Shown here: positions 6,274 to 9,177 of the stretch, piece after piece
How the letters are laid out: the number at the start of each line of letters is the position of its first letter
Numbering within the stretch: the stretch's first letter is position 1
Source of the DNA: Candidatus Thalassarchaeaceae archaeon
GTDB lineage: Archaea; Thermoplasmatota; Poseidoniia; Poseidoniales; Thalassarchaeaceae
DNA length: 9,177 nt
Assembly (NCBI GenBank): GCA_030747885.1
Contig: JASLJW010000001.1
Location: 1-9,177 of the forward strand
Reading direction: 5' to 3'
Position numbers and translations under genes: made by a program
Notes under the pieces: model-generated
Told to the model about the DNA's origin: nothing
What the model saw: the letters and a program-made list of their open reading frames with translations, nothing else
The model's database searches: none

Positions 6274-7002
6274 GTGGATATGGGAACAGAAGATCCTTGG
6301 GGAGAAGATGCGCCGTCGGCAGATATGGATTACGATCCAACAACAGTAATTCCCCCTCCACCGGCAGAGCTCCCTCCTCCACCTCCTAGTAGGCCAAAAT
6401 CTGCTGCACCACCTCCAATGGGTTCTCCAAACACACTCCCTCCTGGTCCATCAATTGCCGAGCCTGCCGTAGCTCCACCAATTCAATCTCAACCCAAGGG
6501 GCCGTCGTTTTTTTCAAAAATCCAAAGTAAAATAGATCTAAATCGAATATTTTCAACAACGGTTTCTTCAAAAACAATCATTATAACAATGGTTTCTTTG
6601 GGGTTCCTTATGTTGATTGTTTCAGAATCATATGCTAATTCAGCAAATTATTCCAATGCACCTGATGCGCCAACAACATCAGATTTTGATATTGATAATG
6701 ATGGATTAAGCACTGGAGAGAGTGAAAATTATACTGCGGCTTTACAACAATATTCAGATGATTTGGACGAACATTTAGATCGGATGAATACTCATGCAGG
6801 TAATGCAATTTTTTGGGGCAATATTGGTTCGGCGTTTATTGTGGGTGGTTTAGTGGGATTAACCTTCAGTAGTAAAGCGGTTGAAATGTCTAACAGTGTA
6901 CGATTAACACTACTAATTGGAACGATATACATGCTTGCAGGGATGTTGGGCTATGATATGCCTGGTGTCGATGCTGCGATCGGTTTCGGTTTCGGGGGAT
7001 AG
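6274..7002 (+). CDS. Proline-rich membrane protein with a calcium-type D-rich loop
   Basis: I do not recognise this 242-residue protein as a named family. Residues 1-95 are low complexity, rich in proline and alanine (runs PPPP at 27-30 and PPPPP at 34-38) and acidic at the very start. Three hydrophobic helices follow at about 101-118, 176-197 and 209-226. Between helices 1 and 2 a loop holds D139-x-D141-x-D143-G-L-S-x-x-E149, close to the thrombospondin type 3 or EF-hand-like calcium loop, then an acidic helical segment to about 170. With the proline-rich end inside, this loop would be outside the cell; it also carries N-Y-S and N-Y-T sequons. GTG 6274 or ATG 6280 could be the start; neither has a clear ribosome binding site. 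An A/T-rich stretch at 6247-6262 could be a weak promoter. The C-terminus is glycine rich (GFGFGG). A surface or envelope role is plausible only. Confidence 0.75.
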   Translation: MDMGTEDPWGEDAPSADMDYDPTTVIPPPPAELPPPPPSRPKSAAPPPMGSPNTLPPGPSIAEPAVAPPIQSQPKGPSFFSKIQSKIDLNRIFSTTVSSKTIIITMVSLGFLMLIVSESYANSANYSNAPDAPTTSDFDIDNDGLSTGESENYTAALQQYSDDLDEHLDRMNTHAGNAIFWGNIGSAFIVGGLVGLTFSSKAVEMSNSVRLTLLIGTIYMLAGMLGYDMPGVDAAIGFGFGG

Positions 7003-7019
7003 TCAATTGTCGTTCGTCT

Positions 7020-7859
7020 ATGGGTGAAAAAATGGGCGATGTTAGAGAAGTACATGCGGCTCAATTTCGTTCAATTGTAATTGGTGTGGTAATTGGTGTA
7101 TTAATTGTCAGAATAGGGTCATTGTTTTTCCCAATAGAAATAGGAGGTTTCTTGATACACATTTCCTTGCTTGGTATGGTGGTGTTATGTGTATTTTCAA
7201 TTGAATTATTATCGGGAATGGAACGATTGTTGGAAAATAATTTATTGGTGATTTTTGGAGTGGCTAGTGGCGCCATTATTGATGAGACGTTGTGGTTGAT
7301 TGTTCGAAACCCACCTTTGGTGTCTGATGCTCCGGCTCAAGTAGCATATTGGTCAACTCCTTCTATTGTTGCCTCTTTATTGGGGACGGGTATGTTGCTC
7401 ACTACCACATATTTTTTCTCTAGAAATGAAATGAAAAGAGTTTCAATGTTAGAGCTAAATAACAAACATAATTTTTGGGCGGGATTGATTTTAATTGGTG
7501 GGTTGATTTTCTTCCATGTTAGTCAAGAAATGATTAGATATGATATTCCCAATGTAGAGCGATCATTAGTTATTCTTGGATATGAAATACACCATTTAGT
7601 AGAGGGGCAATTTATGCTTATGTTATCAATATTGATGATGGTTTTTGTCGGTGGTAAAAAATGGGTTTGGCGATCTTCGTATATCTTAACACTAGTTGGT
7701 GTTTTATTTGTAGCAGATGAAATTCTATACTACCAATTAATCGAGGTTTCTGATGATGCTTATTTTGAATTAATTACAATAATAAGTGGGGGGGTTTTTG
7801 TTCTACTTTTCTTACTTCAATTAATATTTCAAACTAAGATTCGTAATAAGGTAGATTGA
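7020..7859 (+). CDS. Eight-helix integral membrane protein, apparent 4+4 duplication
   Basis: Family not recognised. The 279-residue protein has about eight hydrophobic segments, near 18-37, 44-64, 75-95, 112-133, 151-170, 183-209, 219-240 and 249-271. The two halves align as direct repeats. I46-H47 in segment 2 pairs with I190-H191 in segment 6, and the D88-E89 of segment 3 (AIIDETLWL) pairs with D233-E234 of segment 7 (FVADEILYY), at spacings of 41 and 42 residues. Buried H, D and E at matching places in both halves could bind a metal or ion or act as an enzyme centre; this is inference. Start options are ATG 7020 and ATG 7032; the second has GGTGA 5 nt before it. The gene lies 17 nt after the proline-rich protein and 4 nt before the next gene, so it is co-transcribed. 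Codons look more A/T-rich than in the ftsY block. Confidence 0.75.
   Translation: MGEKMGDVREVHAAQFRSIVIGVVIGVLIVRIGSLFFPIEIGGFLIHISLLGMVVLCVFSIELLSGMERLLENNLLVIFGVASGAIIDETLWLIVRNPPLVSDAPAQVAYWSTPSIVASLLGTGMLLTTTYFFSRNEMKRVSMLELNNKHNFWAGLILIGGLIFFHVSQEMIRYDIPNVERSLVILGYEIHHLVEGQFMLMLSILMMVFVGGKKWVWRSSYILTLVGVLFVADEILYYQLIEVSDDAYFELITIISGGVFVLLFLLQLIFQTKIRNKVD
7788..7794 (+). repeat. G7 homopolymer followed by T5 in the eight-helix protein gene
   Basis: Seven G then five T encode Gly-Gly-Val at the start of the last membrane helix. Slippage here would change only the final 20 or so residues. The frame is intact. Confidence 0.85.
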
Positions 7860-7863
7860 GAAA

Positions 7864-8970
7864 ATGATGAAGATAAATACAGATTTTTTGTCTGTTAAAG
7901 ACATTACTTTGGTTGAAAGAATGAAAGAAATGGGGATTAATCCCTTATATCTAGCAATAGGTGTTTATTCGATTTGGTACATTGCTATCACGTTATTCGC
8001 GTATATCTCAAATAGTGGAAGTCAATTTTGGATTGGGAGAACTTGTGATATAATTTTACCAATAAAGCTTGGAAATTTTGAAATGGTGTTTGGGAGTGAA
8101 TGTGTAAATCCTTGGGAGGTTTGGTGGTGGCAAAGATTAGTTGCAGAAATCATATGGTGTGTTCCATTTATTGCAATGATTATTCTCAACCCAAAGGTCC
8201 GGAAAGCGGGAATTGAAATCTGTGAACAATTCAAATTAAATTCTGAAGAAATGAAAGATGCAAAGAGAAATGTACCAAATATTATGATTCGTAAATGGAT
8301 TTTTAGATTATACATAATATTGTTCTTTACGTGGGGAACGTTTACCCATTTTGATGTTATTTCATTTGGAGTGATTGGTCTTCTTATTTTATGGCCTGTA
8401 TATTTGCTCCAAGGAATATTAATCGCAGATACTGTCTCTTTACTATTTGTTATTAAAACTGTGATTCTTCAAAGAGAGAAAATAAGATTGGAGCCTTTTG
8501 AACCAACAGGAACTGCAGGAATTGATAATTTAGCTCAAAATTTGTCTTTATTGGGGAGTGTTCCGTTTTGGTTTTCAATTGTACTAATTGGTAGATCATA
8601 CATTTTCTTCTTTATGGGTGGGGGGGAAGAAAGTTTAGTTCGGTCATTTGGAGAAGTGGGTATAGCAATGGGTTTGTTAGCAATTGCTTTCGCTCTTTCT
8701 GCCGGCCCTTTGTTCATAATGGAAAATAGTGTAACTAAACGAAAGGAGAATGCGATCGAAATGCTTGCAGGCCGTCAAAATTTAAGAGATATTGATGTTG
8801 ATTCAGTACTGGATGTTGAATTAAATGAGAGTAAGGTAGCAGATATGATTTTGATTGAAAGAATCCAAGATATTGAAACTGTAAGTAGCAACACCGTAGT
8901 GAAAATTGTGTACAAATTGGGGATTCCTGCATTATTAGCAGTATTACGGCCGTTGTTGGGCTTGGTCTGA
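7864..8970 (+). CDS. Multi-helix membrane protein of unknown function
   Basis: Family not recognised. The 368-residue protein has a charged N-terminus and hydrophobic helices near 28-48, 92-108, 144-163, 165-187, 188-200, 227-250 and 262-285. A long charged region (about 288-342) then precedes a final hydrophobic segment (346-367, ending LLGLV). The loop between helices 1 and 2 holds C61 and C80 and a W-E-V-W-W-W cluster, suggesting an extracytoplasmic domain with a possible disulfide. Residues 207-232 (from I-R-L-E-P-F-E-P-T-G-T-A-G) vaguely recall a loop seen in some bacterial membrane proteins (HPDG-x-GG), but I would not assign a family on that. The start is ATG 7864 or 7867, 4 nt after the previous stop, so it belongs to the same transcript. 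It ends in TGA directly abutting the convergent LX stop codon, leaving no room for a terminator between the genes. Confidence 0.75.
   Translation: MMKINTDFLSVKDITLVERMKEMGINPLYLAIGVYSIWYIAITLFAYISNSGSQFWIGRTCDIILPIKLGNFEMVFGSECVNPWEVWWWQRLVAEIIWCVPFIAMIILNPKVRKAGIEICEQFKLNSEEMKDAKRNVPNIMIRKWIFRLYIILFFTWGTFTHFDVISFGVIGLLILWPVYLLQGILIADTVSLLFVIKTVILQREKIRLEPFEPTGTAGIDNLAQNLSLLGSVPFWFSIVLIGRSYIFFFMGGGEESLVRSFGEVGIAMGLLAIAFALSAGPLFIMENSVTKRKENAIEMLAGRQNLRDIDVDSVLDVELNESKVADMILIERIQDIETVSSNTVVKIVYKLGIPALLAVLRPLLGLV
8620..8626 (+). repeat. G7 homopolymer in the 368-residue membrane protein gene
   Basis: Seven G encode part of Gly-Gly-Gly-Glu in the loop after the helix at about 227-250. It is the third in-frame tract of seven or more G in the plus-strand block. 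The frame is intact. Confidence 0.85.
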
Positions 8971-9177
8971 TTATTCTTCTTCTGCGACTGAAAAATCATG
9001 TGTGTCTCTGAAATGAGCTATTACTACTGCTGCTGAAGAGGATGTAGGATTAATTTCTGAAATGTCATCTATTGAAATGTGTCTTCGAAGGACTCTGTGA
9101 CGGCTTCCAATTGTGGAATATAATCGGTGGCGTGCATCTACTTCATCCGCTGCGACAAGATCGATGCAAAATAATTG
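8971..9177 (-). CDS. rpl18a: Ribosomal protein LX (eL20, L18a type), C-terminal part; start lies beyond the right edge
   Basis: LX is a small archaeal large-subunit ribosomal protein related to eukaryotic L18a. The minus-strand frame is open from position 9177 to a TAA at 8973-8971, giving 68 residues. Near its start Q-L-F-x-x-x-L-V-A matches the family's Q-P-F-x-K-E-V-x-A. It continues with D-E-x-D-A-R-H-R-L-Y-S (11-21), then I-G-S-R-H-R-V-L-R-R (23-32) and I-S-I-D-D-I-S-E-I (34-42), the core of LX: dA-x-E-x-x-Y-S-x-x-G-S-x-H-x-V-x-R-x-x-I-x-I. About 15 N-terminal residues should lie outside the window. The C-terminus runs some 20 residues past the usual end and finishes VAEEE. In many archaea LX is immediately followed by pfdA and ftsY. 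Here it faces a convergent membrane-protein gene instead, with no spacer. Confidence 0.8.
   Translation of the reverse strand, partial: QLFCIDLVAADEVDARHRLYSTIGSRHRVLRRHISIDDISEINPTSSSAAVVIAHFRDTHDFSVAEEE

Noticed and set aside
8022..8315. 97-codon minus-strand open frame inside the last membrane protein gene
   Set aside because: It is antisense to a continuous 368-codon frame that is coupled to its neighbour, and has no promoter or family features.
3202..8970. A dedicated defence system in the central block
   Set aside because: No nuclease, helicase, toxin, reverse transcriptase or sensor motifs are visible; the genes look like envelope, peptide and glycan functions.
1..9177. CRISPR array, IS element, tRNA or rRNA
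   Set aside because: No regularly spaced repeats, terminal inverted repeats, transposase motifs or tRNA-like stems were seen, and nearly every base is in a coding frame.

Overview
The window looks archaeal, most likely a marine euryarchaeote of the Poseidoniia (Marine Group II) type. This rests on a prefoldin alpha subunit and an SRP receptor FtsY side by side, the C-terminal part of ribosomal protein LX (eL20/L18a) at the right edge, an archaeal-style TATA element spaced for leaderless messages, and very compact gene packing. The lineage is an inference; the archaeal assignment is much firmer. Every stretch above about 50 bases belongs to a gene, and I see no RNA gene, IS element, CRISPR array or tRNA.

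Left block (minus strand, positions 3882 down to 1): a tightly spaced operon of a SEC59/DGK1-type membrane lipid or isoprenoid kinase, prefoldin alpha (pfdA), ftsY, a DUF1844 protein starting by ATGA overlap with ftsY, a tail-anchored degenerate receiver-domain protein, and a PfkB-family sugar kinase that runs off the left edge. Gaps are 43 and 8 nt, then a 4-nt overlap, a 12-nt gap and an overlap of about 8 nt.

Middle and right block (plus strand, 3935 to 8970): a lipoprotein-type M28 zinc metallopeptidase, a GlmU-like nucleotidyltransferase-fold protein that has lost both expected metal ligands, a proline-rich three-helix membrane protein with a D-x-D-x-D-G calcium-type loop, an eight-helix membrane protein apparently built from two direct repeats of four helices, and an unrecognised multi-helix membrane protein. 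Four of the five are membrane or exported proteins. The block and the left operon diverge from one 52-nt spacer holding a single TATA-like element about 26-27 nt from each start codon.

Right edge (minus strand, 9177 down to 8971): the C-terminal 68 codons of ribosomal protein LX, whose stop codon directly abuts the stop of the preceding plus-strand gene. In many archaea LX, pfdA and ftsY are adjacent and co-directional. Here LX and pfdA keep order and strand but are separated by about 5.8 kb. The most interesting points are this split cluster, the putative inactive nucleotidyltransferase, the duplicated membrane protein, the degenerate receiver anchored by its C-terminus beside ftsY, and the shared bidirectional promoter.
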